Source: Bacilli bacterium (lineage in GTDB: Bacteria > Bacillota_I > Bacilli_A > RFN20 > CAG-826). Taken from it: DNA of 18,880 bases. The notes beneath the pieces were generated by a model. That model was given only the letters and a program-made list of their open reading frames with translations. It searched no databases and was not told the DNA's origin. A program made the translations under genes and the position numbers. How positions within the stretch are numbered: the first letter of the stretch is position 1; each line of letters begins with the position of its first letter. The DNA lies in contig JAILRR010000034.1 in assembly GCA_024698065.1 (NCBI GenBank), positions 1 through 18,880 on the forward strand, written 5' to 3'. Of the stretch, positions 7,624 through 15,616 are shown piece after piece.

Positions 7624-8822
7624 TAAAGTGTACCTTCTAAGGCTTTCATGCAATCACGGGCGATCATGACTTCCTCGTCGGTTGGGATGATCGCGACTTT
7701 GATGACGGAACCCTCTTTGGAGATGAGTCCTTCTTTTCCATGAAGCTCATTATTCTTCTCGTAATCGATCTTAAGCGCAAGAGATTCTTCGATTCTCTTA
7801 AGAACTTCCTCGCGGAATTTGGCGGAGTTCTCACCAACGCCAGCAGTGAAGGCGATGAGGTCAGCGCCACCAAGGCGGACGTAGTATGAACCGATGAAAT
7901 CAGCAACTCTTCTCGCCCAAAGATCGATTGAAAGCTGGGCTCTTTCATTGCCTTTAGCGGCAGCTTCTTCGACATCACGGGTGTCATTAGAAACACCGCT
8001 GACGCCTAAGAATCCGCTCTTTTTGTTGAGGATATCGTAAACTTCGTCGTATGGAAGTTTGGCTTCGTCGCAAAGGTAGTAATAGACGGATGGGTCGATG
8101 TCACCGGAACGGGTGCCCATCATGATTCCGCCAAGAGGAGTGAGACCCATAGAAGTGGCGACGCACTTGCCGTTTTTGATGGCACAAAGGGAAGCGCCAG
8201 AGCCAAGGTGGCAGGAGATGATTCTCTTGTCCTTGGTGTCTTTGACGTATTTCTCACCTTCGATGGCGATGTAGTTATGGGAAGTGCCATGCGCACCGTA
8301 TCTACGGCAATCGTATTTCTCGGTGAATTCGTATGGGATCGGGAACAAATAATCCTCTGGTTCCATGCTCTGATGGAAGGCGGTATCGAAGACGGCGATG
8401 GCGGTTGCTTCAGGAAGAGCGTCTTTGAAAGCGTGGAAACCCATTAAGTGGGCTGGAGCGTGGAGAGGGTCAAGCGGGATGAGCTTGGTGATTTTATCCT
8501 CAGTATCCTTATTAAAATAGGCGGATTTGCTGAAATATTTACCACCCTGGACGACGCGGTGGCCGACGGCTTTGATCTCGTCATATGAAGCGATGATCTT
8601 GAATTCGAGAAGGGCTTTGAGAATACGCTCAACACCGACGGAGTGGTCTGGAAGTGGGAGGGTTTCCTCTTTCTTCTCACCGTTGAATTTGATGACGAAG
8701 TGTCCGTCATCGTGGCCGATTCTCTCGACCAAACCTGAACAAATAACTTTTTCCTCTGGCATCTCGTAGAGTTTGTACTTGATGGAAGAGCTTCCGGCAT
8801 TGACTGCCATGCATTTTGACAT
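7623..8822 (-). CDS. ackA: acetate kinase
   Basis: Acetate kinase interconverts acetyl phosphate plus ADP with acetate plus ATP in the cytosol. In a phosphoketolase fermenter it is the ATP-yielding last step. The 399 residues are the usual length. Signatures seen: NAGSSSIKYKL at 8-18 with N8, R89 in GHRVVQGG, catalytic D146 in FDTAFHQ, YGAHGTSH around H178, HLGSGASL at 205-212, MGTRSGDIDPS with R238, and FTAGVGENS near the C-terminus. All expected catalytic residues are present. The start at 8822 has AAGAGG nine bases upstream. It heads a two-gene unit with the DHH phosphoesterase (1-base overlap) and is divergent from the glycogen operon. No phosphotransacetylase gene is in the window, consistent with acetyl phosphate coming from Xfp rather than from acetyl-CoA. 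Confidence 0.97.
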   Translation of the reverse strand: MSKCMAVNAGSSSIKYKLYEMPEEKVICSGLVERIGHDDGHFVIKFNGEKKEETLPLPDHSVGVERILKALLEFKIIASYDEIKAVGHRVVQGGKYFSKSAYFNKDTEDKITKLIPLDPLHAPAHLMGFHAFKDALPEATAIAVFDTAFHQSMEPEDYLFPIPYEFTEKYDCRRYGAHGTSHNYIAIEGEKYVKDTKDKRIISCHLGSGASLCAIKNGKCVATSMGLTPLGGIMMGTRSGDIDPSVYYYLCDEAKLPYDEVYDILNKKSGFLGVSGVSNDTRDVEEAAAKGNERAQLSIDLWARRVADFIGSYYVRLGGADLIAFTAGVGENSAKFREEVLKRIEESLALKIDYEKNNELHGKEGLISKEGSVIKVAIIPTDEEVMIARDCMKALEGTL

Positions 8823-8850
8823 AGTGATTTACCTCTTTTAACCGAGAAAG

Positions 8851-8879
8851 ATTTTACTCTAAGAAAGGGTTAAGGGCAA
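8851..8879 (-). promoter_or_regulatory. ackA promoter
   Basis: On the minus strand TTGCCC (8879-8874) and TAAAAT (8856-8851) are exactly 17 bases apart. This gives a transcript start near 8844 and a leader of about 20 bases containing the AAGAGG ribosome binding site. Confidence 0.65.
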
Positions 8880-8902
8880 AGGAAACAAACAACGACTTTT
8901 TC

Positions 8903-8931
8903 TTTTCTAAAAGAAAGAGGTAACTTATAAT
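8903..8931 (+). promoter_or_regulatory. promoter of the glycogen operon
   Basis: A perfect TATAAT lies at 8926-8931 with a weak TTTTCT -35 (8903-8908) 17 bases upstream. The start would fall near 8938, just before the AGAAGGGAG ribosome binding site (8941-8949) and the ATG at 8958. The -35 region and spacer hold a pyrimidine/purine inverted repeat (TTCTTTTCTAAAAGAA), similar to one before the T-box leader. The poor -35 could mean an activator is needed. Confidence 0.6.
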
Positions 8932-8957
8932 TGTGGCTTAAGAAGGGAGAAACGAGC

Positions 8958-10832
8958 ATGGCATTCGGAATCCTTTACGATTTCTTAATGGGCCAAAGCA
9001 TTGAGGCCTATCGTTTCTTCGGCGCCCACTTCGAGAAAAGAGGGAAAACCTCTGGCGTTGTCTTTAGGCTTTACGCCCCTTTGGCCGAGGATGTTTCTGT
9101 AATAGGGGACTGGAACGGCTGGGATGTGACCAAAGACAAGATGAATCGCATTGACGATTCTGGCACTTGGGAGATCTTCATCCCCAACCTATTTAATTAC
9201 CAAGGCTACAAATACCATTTCAAAAACGCGAAAGGCGAATACGTCGACAAAGCCGATCCTTTCGCTTTCTATAGCGAGCTCCGCCCTCTTACGGCGTCTC
9301 GTTTATTCGATATCGAGAACTTCGCTTGGCATGATAAGAATTGGCTTGAAAATAGAGACCGCAACTTCAACAAGCCAATGTCGATATATGAGATTCATAT
9401 CGGAAGCTGGAAAGGCAAAATCGGAGATCGTTTCCCTTCATATGAAGAAGTCGCCGATTACCTTATCCCTTATTTGAAAGAAACTGGCTACACCCATGTC
9501 GAGATAATGCCGATAACCCAATATCCATTCGATGGTTCCTGGGGTTATCAGGCCACAGGCTTCTATAGCGTCGATTCTCGTTATGGGAATCCATTCCAAC
9601 TCATGTCCTTCGTCGATAGGCTCCATCAAGCGGGTTTTGGTGTCATCCTCGATTTCGCCCCTGTGCATTTCGCGAACGATTCCTTCGCTTTAAGAGAATT
9701 CGATGGCACTTGCCTTTATGAATATGGTGACCCTAAGCACACTTTCAGCCAGTGGGGGTCATGCTTATTCGATTTAGGAAAAGACCCAGTCCGCTCATTC
9801 TTGATGTCGGCGATGAATTATTTCATCGACTATTTCCATTTCGACGGAATCAGATGCGATGCCGTTTCCAATATCGTCTATTGGGATGGCAACAAGAACA
9901 ATGGCGAAAACCATGGGGCAACCGAGTTCTTGAAGAGACTAAACGGCAAAATCCATTACAAACACCCAGACGTCATGATGATCGCCGAGGATTCAACCGA
10001 TTTCCAAGGCGTTACGACACCTGTCGAATTCGGTGGTTTAGGTTTTGACTACAAGTGGGACCTTGGCTGGATGAATGACACTCTCAAGTATTACTCGAAA
10101 GACCCAATCTATAAGAAGTGGGAGCATAACAAAATCACCTTCTCGATGGCCTATTTCTGGAGTGAGAATTTCCTTCTCCCTCTCAGCCACGACGAAGTCG
10201 TCCATGGCAAAGGCACCCTCATCAACAAGATGCATGGGGACTATGAAACCAAATTTGCTCTTTTGAGGAACCTCCTCACATATCAATTCGCCCACCCAGG
10301 CAAGAAGCTCAATTTCATGGGCAATGAGCTTGCCTCCTTCGATGAGTGGAATGAGAACGCTTCGCTCCCATGGGTCCTTTTGACTTTCCCAAAGCACGAT
10401 TCCATAAGAAGGCTCATGAGGGATCTTAACCTTATATATCAGGCAGAGCCTGCCATGCACGAGATGGAATATAACCCATGCAATTACTCCTGGACGATGG
10501 TCGATAACGAGGATCAAAGCGTCTTCGCTTTCGAAAGACATGTTGGCGATAGCGACCTTCTCTTTGTCTTCAACATGACTCCGAACTATTACGAATATTA
10601 CGATGTCGGCGTCATTCATGAAGGGGAATGGACTGAGCTATTCAATAGCGACAAAGACGTCTATGGAGGCAACAACCAATATAACGGTTTGAATATGAAC
10701 ACCTATCCTGGTGGGCCAGAAAACCGCCCATACCATGTGACGATAAAGCTTGGTAGCTACGCCGCCCTTATTCTCAAGAGAGTGGTCCAAAAAACCAAAA
10801 AGAAAGGAAGCAAGAAACATGTTCAAGACTAA
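8958..10832 (+). CDS. glgB: 1,4-alpha-glucan branching enzyme
   Basis: GlgB cuts an alpha-1,4 chain and rejoins it as an alpha-1,6 branch on glycogen. The 624-residue length is normal. An N-terminal CBM48 domain (about 30-115, with FRLYAPLAEDVSVIGDWNGW) precedes the GH13 catalytic barrel. The four conserved regions are present: LDFAPVHF; DGIRCDA with nucleophile D301; MMIAEDS with acid/base E344; and LPLSHDEVVHGKG with transition-state stabiliser D412. A C-terminal beta domain follows. I chose ATG 8958 because AGAAGGGAG lies eight bases upstream; a TTG start at 8931 would lie inside the -10 box. It is first in a five-gene operon and overlaps glgP by 14 bases. glgC and glgA (ADP-glucose synthesis and glycogen synthase) are not in the window. 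Confidence 0.97.
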   Translation: MAFGILYDFLMGQSIEAYRFFGAHFEKRGKTSGVVFRLYAPLAEDVSVIGDWNGWDVTKDKMNRIDDSGTWEIFIPNLFNYQGYKYHFKNAKGEYVDKADPFAFYSELRPLTASRLFDIENFAWHDKNWLENRDRNFNKPMSIYEIHIGSWKGKIGDRFPSYEEVADYLIPYLKETGYTHVEIMPITQYPFDGSWGYQATGFYSVDSRYGNPFQLMSFVDRLHQAGFGVILDFAPVHFANDSFALREFDGTCLYEYGDPKHTFSQWGSCLFDLGKDPVRSFLMSAMNYFIDYFHFDGIRCDAVSNIVYWDGNKNNGENHGATEFLKRLNGKIHYKHPDVMMIAEDSTDFQGVTTPVEFGGLGFDYKWDLGWMNDTLKYYSKDPIYKKWEHNKITFSMAYFWSENFLLPLSHDEVVHGKGTLINKMHGDYETKFALLRNLLTYQFAHPGKKLNFMGNELASFDEWNENASLPWVLLTFPKHDSIRRLMRDLNLIYQAEPAMHEMEYNPCNYSWTMVDNEDQSVFAFERHVGDSDLLFVFNMTPNYYEYYDVGVIHEGEWTELFNSDKDVYGGNNQYNGLNMNTYPGGPENRPYHVTIKLGSYAALILKRVVQKTKKKGSKKHVQD

Positions 10833-13233
10833 GGAAGAATTCAAAAAAGAATATGAACGCAGGGTCGCTGAGCGTTTCGGCAGAAGCGTCGCTGATAGCC
10901 ACATCACCGAACAATTTGAAGTCCTTGGTGAGATGGTCCGCGACTATGGCGGCTACAACTGGAGAAACTGCCGCGAAGACCTCATTCATTCTGGCAAAAG
11001 GCAATGTATCTATTTTTCGATGGAATTCCTCATCGGAAGGCTCCTTCTTAACAATATGCAGAACCTTGGTATCTATAAGGTCGCCAAAGAGGGCTTAAAG
11101 GATTTAGGCATCAACATCGATGACCTTGAGGACCTTGAACCGGATGCCGGTTTAGGCAATGGTGGCTTAGGCCGTCTTGCCGCCTGTTTCTTAGACAGTG
11201 CCGCATCTTTAGGGCTTCCATTACATGGAAACACCATCCGTTACGAATATGGTTTCTTCCGCCAGAAGTTTGTGAACGGTGCTCAAACCGAACTTCCAGA
11301 TCAATGGCTTTCAAACGGCTTCGTGTTCGAAACCCGTCATCCAAAACATGCTGTTGAAGTCAAGTTCGGTGGAAGCGCTGAGACATATATGAAAGAAAAT
11401 GGGGAATACGCTCTGCGTACCGTCAATGCCACATGTGTCAGAGCCGTCCCATATGATGTCTCCGTCGTTGGCTATAGGAATGGAGTGGCCAATACCCTTC
11501 GTTTGTGGTCAGCTGAGCCAAGCGAAGAGAATCTCCCAACCGAGATGAGCTTCAACGATTATCTTTCAACCCTTAAGGAGCTCTCTTTCGGTCTATATCC
11601 AGATGATTCAACCGAAAAAGGCAGAATGCTTAGGCTCCGTCAGCAATATTTCCTCGTCTCGGCTGGACTTCAGTCCGTCATGAGAGGCGAATATAGAAGA
11701 TACAAAACCCTCGACCATCTTGCCGAACACTATGTGTTCCAGCTCAATGACACTCATCCAATCCTCGCTATCCCTGAGATGATGAGACTCATGATGGATG
11801 AATATGGCTATGGTTGGGATGAGGCTTGGGAAACCGTTCAGAAATCGATCGCCTATACCAACCACACCGTCATGCCTGAGGCCCTTGAGAAGTGGCCTGT
11901 CCATTATGTTCAGACCCTTGTCCCAAGAGTGTACATGATCATCGAGGAAATCAACCGTAGGTTCAACGCCTACATGTCAGAAAAAGGTGTCTCCCCAGAT
12001 GAACAATACCAAATGAGCATCATCAGAGATGGCCAGATCCATATGACAAACATGGCCATCTATGCTGGTTTCAGCGTCAATGGCGTCGCTAAGATTCACA
12101 CCGGTATTCTTAAAGAATACACCTTCAAACATTTCTATGAGCTCTTCCCAGAGAAGTTCAACAATAAGACCAATGGCGTCACCCATCGCCGCTGGCTCTT
12201 AAATAGCAACGAAGAACTCGCTAACCTCATCACCGAGAAAATTGGTGAAGAATGGATCAGACATCCTGAGAAACTTGAGGACTTCAAGAAGTTCGACACC
12301 GACAAAGATGTTCAGAAACGAATCATGGACATCAAACACGAGAATAAGGTGAAGTTTGCTAAGTACGTTCAGGATAAGTACAACATCACCCTTGACTCAG
12401 ACGCCATCTTCGATGTTCAGATCAAGAGGCTTCACGCCTACAAACGTCAGCTCCTCAACCTTTTCCGTATCATGCTCAATTACCTCAAGATTAAGGAAAA
12501 TCCGAGTGAATTCCGTATGGAAAAGCATGTCTATGTCTTCGGTGCGAAAGCCGCTCCAAGCTACGAATACGCTAAGCGCATCATTGAACTCATCCTTGCC
12601 GTTGCGGCGGTGGTCAATAACGACAAAGACGCGAATAAGTTCATGAAGATCATCTTCGTTGAGAATTATGGAGTCACCTTGGCTGAGAAGATCATCCCAG
12701 CTGCCGACGTCTCTGAGCAGATCTCGACCGCTGGCAAAGAGGCTTCAGGCACTTCGAACATGAAACTCATGATGAATGGTGCAATCACTCTTGGCACCCT
12801 TGACGGCGCCAACATCGAAATCGCCGATAGGGCAGGAAGAGAGAATGAAGTCATCTTCGGTCTTACCGCTGAAGAAGTTCAGAAGATTAACGATGAGCAT
12901 TCCTATAACCCATGGGACATCTATGACAACAACGAGGAAGTCCGTGCCGTCATGGATAGTCTCTTCAATGGTCCTTGGGCCGTTAGGGCTGGTGACCGCT
13001 TCAGGCTCATCTTTGATGAGATCATGAACCATGGCGACCAGTATTTCATCCTCGCTGACTTCGATAGCTATAACAAAGCCTGCGAGAAAGTCGACGAATT
13101 CTATAAAGACAAAGCAAGATGGGCCAAAGCCGCGATCGACAACATCGCCATGAGCGGTGCCTTCTCTAGCGACCGCACCATCGAGGAATATAACCGCGAC
13201 ATCTGGCATCTTTCCCCATTGGAGGTCAAATAA
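10819..13233 (+). CDS. glgP: glycogen/maltodextrin phosphorylase
   Basis: A PLP-dependent GT35 enzyme that releases glucose-1-phosphate from the non-reducing ends of alpha-1,4 glucans. The 804 residues match the usual 750-840. Seen in order: the DAGLGNGGLGRLAACFLDS motif near residue 110, FQLNDTHP and TNHTVMPEALEKW in the middle, a phosphate/PLP-proximal RLHAYKRQLLN segment, and EASGTSNMKLMMNGA with the PLP lysine at K649, followed by TLGTLDGANIEI. The start at ATG 10819 has AAAGGAAG upstream and overlaps the end of glgB, which indicates translational coupling. A longer frame from 10750 would run inside glgB. No separate allosteric N-terminal extension of the eukaryotic kind is visible. Together with GlgB it implies a glycogen store. 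Confidence 0.97.
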   Translation: MFKTKEEFKKEYERRVAERFGRSVADSHITEQFEVLGEMVRDYGGYNWRNCREDLIHSGKRQCIYFSMEFLIGRLLLNNMQNLGIYKVAKEGLKDLGINIDDLEDLEPDAGLGNGGLGRLAACFLDSAASLGLPLHGNTIRYEYGFFRQKFVNGAQTELPDQWLSNGFVFETRHPKHAVEVKFGGSAETYMKENGEYALRTVNATCVRAVPYDVSVVGYRNGVANTLRLWSAEPSEENLPTEMSFNDYLSTLKELSFGLYPDDSTEKGRMLRLRQQYFLVSAGLQSVMRGEYRRYKTLDHLAEHYVFQLNDTHPILAIPEMMRLMMDEYGYGWDEAWETVQKSIAYTNHTVMPEALEKWPVHYVQTLVPRVYMIIEEINRRFNAYMSEKGVSPDEQYQMSIIRDGQIHMTNMAIYAGFSVNGVAKIHTGILKEYTFKHFYELFPEKFNNKTNGVTHRRWLLNSNEELANLITEKIGEEWIRHPEKLEDFKKFDTDKDVQKRIMDIKHENKVKFAKYVQDKYNITLDSDAIFDVQIKRLHAYKRQLLNLFRIMLNYLKIKENPSEFRMEKHVYVFGAKAAPSYEYAKRIIELILAVAAVVNNDKDANKFMKIIFVENYGVTLAEKIIPAADVSEQISTAGKEASGTSNMKLMMNGAITLGTLDGANIEIADRAGRENEVIFGLTAEEVQKINDEHSYNPWDIYDNNEEVRAVMDSLFNGPWAVRAGDRFRLIFDEIMNHGDQYFILADFDSYNKACEKVDEFYKDKARWAKAAIDNIAMSGAFSSDRTIEEYNRDIWHLSPLEVK

Positions 13234-13235
13234 AA

Positions 13236-13727
13236 ATGGAACTTCACGAATTATATCTTTTACAAAAAGATCTCGATGCTGAGATCATGAAAAAACACGA
13301 AGGCGTCACCTATCCTTCGACAAAAGAAAAAAGGACCCTCGCTTTGCTTGTTGAGCTTGGCGAGTTCTCCAATGAGACAAGAACCTTCAAGTTCTGGTCC
13401 CTCAAAGGACCTTCGGCCAAAGAAGTCATCATGGACGAATACGCAGATGCCATCCATTTCTTCCTTTCTCTAGGTTTGACAATCGGTATCGATTCCTTTG
13501 AGCACACCTTTGGTGGGGAGCCTTTTGAGAACCTCACCGAAGCTATCCTCGACGTTTACCGCAAAGTGGTGGAATTCTCTTACGATTATTCGTTAGAAAA
13601 GTATGAGAAAGCCTTCCATGCTTACTTAGATCTTCTCCCTCGCCTTGGCTATACGGGCGAAGACATGATTGAGGCTTATAAAAAGAAACTCCAAGTCAAC
13701 TACGTGAGACAAGAGACCCATTACTGA
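13236..13727 (+). CDS. dUTPase, dimeric all-alpha type (dUTPase_2 family)
   Basis: A 163-residue all-alpha NTP pyrophosphatase of the dimeric dUTPase family, which hydrolyses dUTP to dUMP and PPi, keeping uracil out of DNA and supplying dUMP for dTMP synthesis. The Mg-binding ExxE...ExxD pattern is visible: E40 and E43 in VELGEFSNETRTFKFW, then E68 and D71 in DEYADAIHFFLSLG. Both blocks are typical of the family. The ribosome binding site GGAGGT (13221-13226) lies inside the end of glgP and the ATG is two bases after the glgP stop, so it is firmly in the glycogen operon. The pairing with glycogen genes is not an obvious functional one. dUTP is the likely substrate, though relatives act on other nucleotides. 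Confidence 0.88.
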   Translation: MELHELYLLQKDLDAEIMKKHEGVTYPSTKEKRTLALLVELGEFSNETRTFKFWSLKGPSAKEVIMDEYADAIHFFLSLGLTIGIDSFEHTFGGEPFENLTEAILDVYRKVVEFSYDYSLEKYEKAFHAYLDLLPRLGYTGEDMIEAYKKKLQVNYVRQETHY

Positions 13728-14287
13728 TGAAACGCTTATACCTCTTTTTGGCAAATAGGGATATCGAAACCCTCCGTTTTGAGTCTTTTTTCCGTGAGCT
13801 CGCTTCCGATGCGACTTTCACCTATGACGGAACCAGAAGCGGCTATTTTGAGAGTGAGAAAGACATCGCCTTCGAGCTTAATGAGAAACTCTCTACTTTC
13901 CATGAAATAAGCGTCACCGTCATCGTTGCCCATAAGAATTGGCCGTTAGAAAAGAAACTCCTTCAGGAGGCTTTTGGTTTTTTCCCTAATCAATGCGTCT
14001 ATCTAACAGACGTCATCATGAAGGAACTTACCTTTGGTAACTTCTCTTCAATCCCTCTCCTTAACCAGGAATTCAGGAACATCGACAAAGAGCTTATGAG
14101 CACGGCGGGTTCTTTCCTCCGTTCTGGTTTAAGCGGACTTAAAACCGCGGAGATGGAGAATATCCACAGGAACACTTTCAACTATAGGCTTAACAGGTTT
14201 ATCGAGATTACTGGTTTGGATATTCGCGATTACCATAACGCTTTGTTATTAGAGCTTTACTTCCAACTCGCATCGAACGGAAGATAA
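13727..14287 (+). CDS. PucR-type C-terminal helix-turn-helix protein, putative regulator
   Basis: A 186-residue protein whose last ~50 residues (about 136-182) match the PucR/CdaR C-terminal helix-turn-helix: LKTAEMENIHRNTFNYR, then LNRFIEITGLDIRDYHNAL, then LLELYFQL. In this family IHRNTxxYRLxRIxExxGxD is the hallmark of the DNA-binding segment. The first ~135 residues (beginning MKRLYLFLANRDIETLRFE) are not recognised. They look globular and soluble, with alternating beta and helix, and are shorter than the usual PucR or GGDEF-like sensor region. The ATG overlaps the stop of the dUTPase gene (TGATG). Its position at the end of a glycogen operon suggests a regulator of that operon or of carbon storage, but this is inference. 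There is no strong ribosome binding site, so translational coupling is likely. Confidence 0.8.
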   Translation: MKRLYLFLANRDIETLRFESFFRELASDATFTYDGTRSGYFESEKDIAFELNEKLSTFHEISVTVIVAHKNWPLEKKLLQEAFGFFPNQCVYLTDVIMKELTFGNFSSIPLLNQEFRNIDKELMSTAGSFLRSGLSGLKTAEMENIHRNTFNYRLNRFIEITGLDIRDYHNALLLELYFQLASNGR

Positions 14288-14291
14288 CGCC

Positions 14292-14843
14292 ATGAGAAAG
14301 GCAAGATTCCTAGCAAACATAGCCTTTGTGGCAATCGCGCTCGCATCTTGCTCGTTCGGAGGGCGGGTGAGCGAGGCATCCCAGGAAGCCGGGTCGCTTT
14401 CGGGATCGCTCACGGAACCGGAGGCTTCACTATCCTCGTCGCGGAGCTATGGCGGATACTCGATCCCCAAGTATTCCGAGAAGGAAACATCTGAGCAGGC
14501 ATCCTCATCAAAGATGAGATCCCTCCCTTTAGGCTATCTTTCCTCCCTTAACAACAACAGGCAGTACAAAGTGTCTATATACCAGAGCAACTGGATATCT
14601 AGCGAGAGCAGGTATGGGAACCCCAGACACGATTTCGACGTTATGGTCGATGCAGGCAAGCCTCTCTATTCAAACGATGAGGAGCGTCAAGATTTGAAAG
14701 CCAGATGTAGGGAAAGATACGATCCAAACGGCAACGCGTATTATCTTGATGGTTTTTACTCGGATGAGGCGTGCACCACTTTCATCACCGTTAGTTTTCT
14801 AGTGACGTCTGATATCAATGCCTACTATCGCTGCAGAGGCTAA
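14292..14843 (+). CDS. small lipoprotein with an InlB-repeat-like C-terminal domain
   Basis: An exported lipoprotein of 183 residues. A basic start (MRKARF) and a hydrophobic stretch end in the lipobox LASC with C20 as the lipidated residue. A Ser/Glu-rich linker (about 21-75) follows. Residues 115-182 have the layout of an InlB B-repeat/Flg_new unit. They start with FDVMVDAGKPLY and end with YYLDGFYSDEACTTF plus VTSDINAYYRC, which parallels the typical pattern GYTFDGWYxDxxxT...VTxDxTLYAKW. The final YAKW is degenerate, and I see only one unit. GGAAG lies eight bases before the ATG and it is four bases after the previous stop, so it is the last gene of the glycogen operon. A surface or adhesion role is inferred, not shown. 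Confidence 0.8.
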   Translation: MRKARFLANIAFVAIALASCSFGGRVSEASQEAGSLSGSLTEPEASLSSSRSYGGYSIPKYSEKETSEQASSSKMRSLPLGYLSSLNNNRQYKVSIYQSNWISSESRYGNPRHDFDVMVDAGKPLYSNDEERQDLKARCRERYDPNGNAYYLDGFYSDEACTTFITVSFLVTSDINAYYRCRG

Positions 14844-14862
14844 ACACCTATAAAAGGCAAAC

Positions 14863-14889
14863 AAAAACCCTCTTAACGAGGGCTTTTTT
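14863..14889. terminator. bidirectional terminator between the glycogen operon and the DUF523 gene
   Basis: A stem CCCTC (14868-14872) and GAGGG (14878-14882) with loop TTAAC is followed by C and six T on the plus strand, and by five T on the minus strand. It ends both convergent units. The TAA stop of the minus-strand gene lies within the loop (14875-14873), so that gene's last codons form one arm of the terminator. Confidence 0.88.
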
Positions 14890-15571
14890 GATTAAATGGT
14901 TTGCCTGAGCTTCTCCTTGGTTTGCCGAATGGCTTCTTAGAGAAGGCTTTCTTTCCACCGAAGGATTTCCTTGCTGGTTTTCCTTCTTTTTTCTCTTCTT
15001 TCTTTTTGTAACCGCCTTTGAATGGGGCTTTTGGGCTTCTATAAGGTTTCTTTTCGCCTTCATCATGAGGCTTCTTATCGAATGAGCGTTTGCCAACGTG
15101 TTTGCTCTTTTGAAGACCTTTCTTTTTCTTCTCTTCAGGGACAAGGAAGTCAAGGGCGTCCGTTTCCGCGTAGACCTTAATGCCGTCGGCGATCAAAGCT
15201 CTAGCGGTAAGTCCGAGTCCATCGATGACGTTGCCTTTGAAGGAGCCGTCGTGGATGGTGCGAGAGCCACAGGATGGGCTTCTGTCTTTGAGGATGGCGA
15301 TCTTGATTCCGAAGAAGTGGCAGAGGGCCACGGCTTTTTTGGCGCCTTCTATGTATTCTTTGGTGCAGTCTTTGCCAGACTCAGTGAGGACGGCGTTATT
15401 GACGATTTCACAAGGCTCTCTAATGAGAGGAAGGCCGCCTTCAATCTCAGGGCAGAAAGGGACGATGTCATAATGTCTCTTGAGCTTTTCGATGAAAGGG
15501 AACGGATTGTCATTTCCGTCGAATCTGGTTTTCTGGCCGCAAAGGCAGGCGCTTACAAGGATCTTTTCCAT
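14873..15571 (-). CDS. DUF523/TudS-like [Fe-S] desulfurase-family protein with long basic tail
   Basis: The first ~145 residues are a DUF523 domain, the family that includes the 2-thiouracil desulfurase TudS, which carries a 4Fe-4S cluster. Conserved cysteines visible are C9 in SACLCG, C40 in PFCPEIEGGLP and C101 in RSPSCGS. Further Cys are at 11, 54, 69 and 84. R51 and the FDGNDN segment also fit the family. Residues ~146-232 are an unusual tail: almost only Lys, Arg, Gly, Ser, Pro and Phe, with repeated K-K-P and K-P-F-G-K-P-R units, like disordered RNA-binding tails of helicases or ribosomal factors. DUF523 proteins usually stop near 150 residues, so the tail is an addition. The start at 15571 has no good ribosome binding site. 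It is divergent from the YgjP-like gene and convergent with the glycogen operon, sharing a terminator in which its stop codon lies. Family assignment is good; biochemical activity is inferred. Confidence 0.87.
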   Translation of the reverse strand: MEKILVSACLCGQKTRFDGNDNPFPFIEKLKRHYDIVPFCPEIEGGLPLIREPCEIVNNAVLTESGKDCTKEYIEGAKKAVALCHFFGIKIAILKDRSPSCGSRTIHDGSFKGNVIDGLGLTARALIADGIKVYAETDALDFLVPEEKKKKGLQKSKHVGKRSFDKKPHDEGEKKPYRSPKAPFKGGYKKKEEKKEGKPARKSFGGKKAFSKKPFGKPRRSSGKPFNQKSPR

Positions 15572-15616
15572 ACTTTATGAGTCTATTCTATTTGCTTCGA
15601 CTTTGCATCAGCCAAA

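Noticed and set aside
7624..7653. Ten-residue longer N-terminus for the DHH phosphoesterase.
   Set aside because: It lies in the end of ackA; ATG 7623 has AGAAGG at nine bases and forms a TAATG junction.
8931..8957. TTG start nine codons upstream for glgB.
   Set aside because: The TTG overlaps the -10 box, and ATG 8958 has a well-placed AGAAGGGAG.
10038..10619. 193-codon minus-strand frame opposite glgB.
   Set aside because: Shadow of glgB codon usage; no start signal and no family resemblance.
10750..10818. Longer N-terminus for glgP starting within glgB.
   Set aside because: The extra residues are not family-like, while ATG 10819 has AAAGGAAG upstream and starts the typical sequence.
15098..15580. 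160-codon plus-strand frame opposite the DUF523 gene.
   Set aside because: The minus-strand product has the conserved DUF523 cysteines; the plus frame has no recognisable features.
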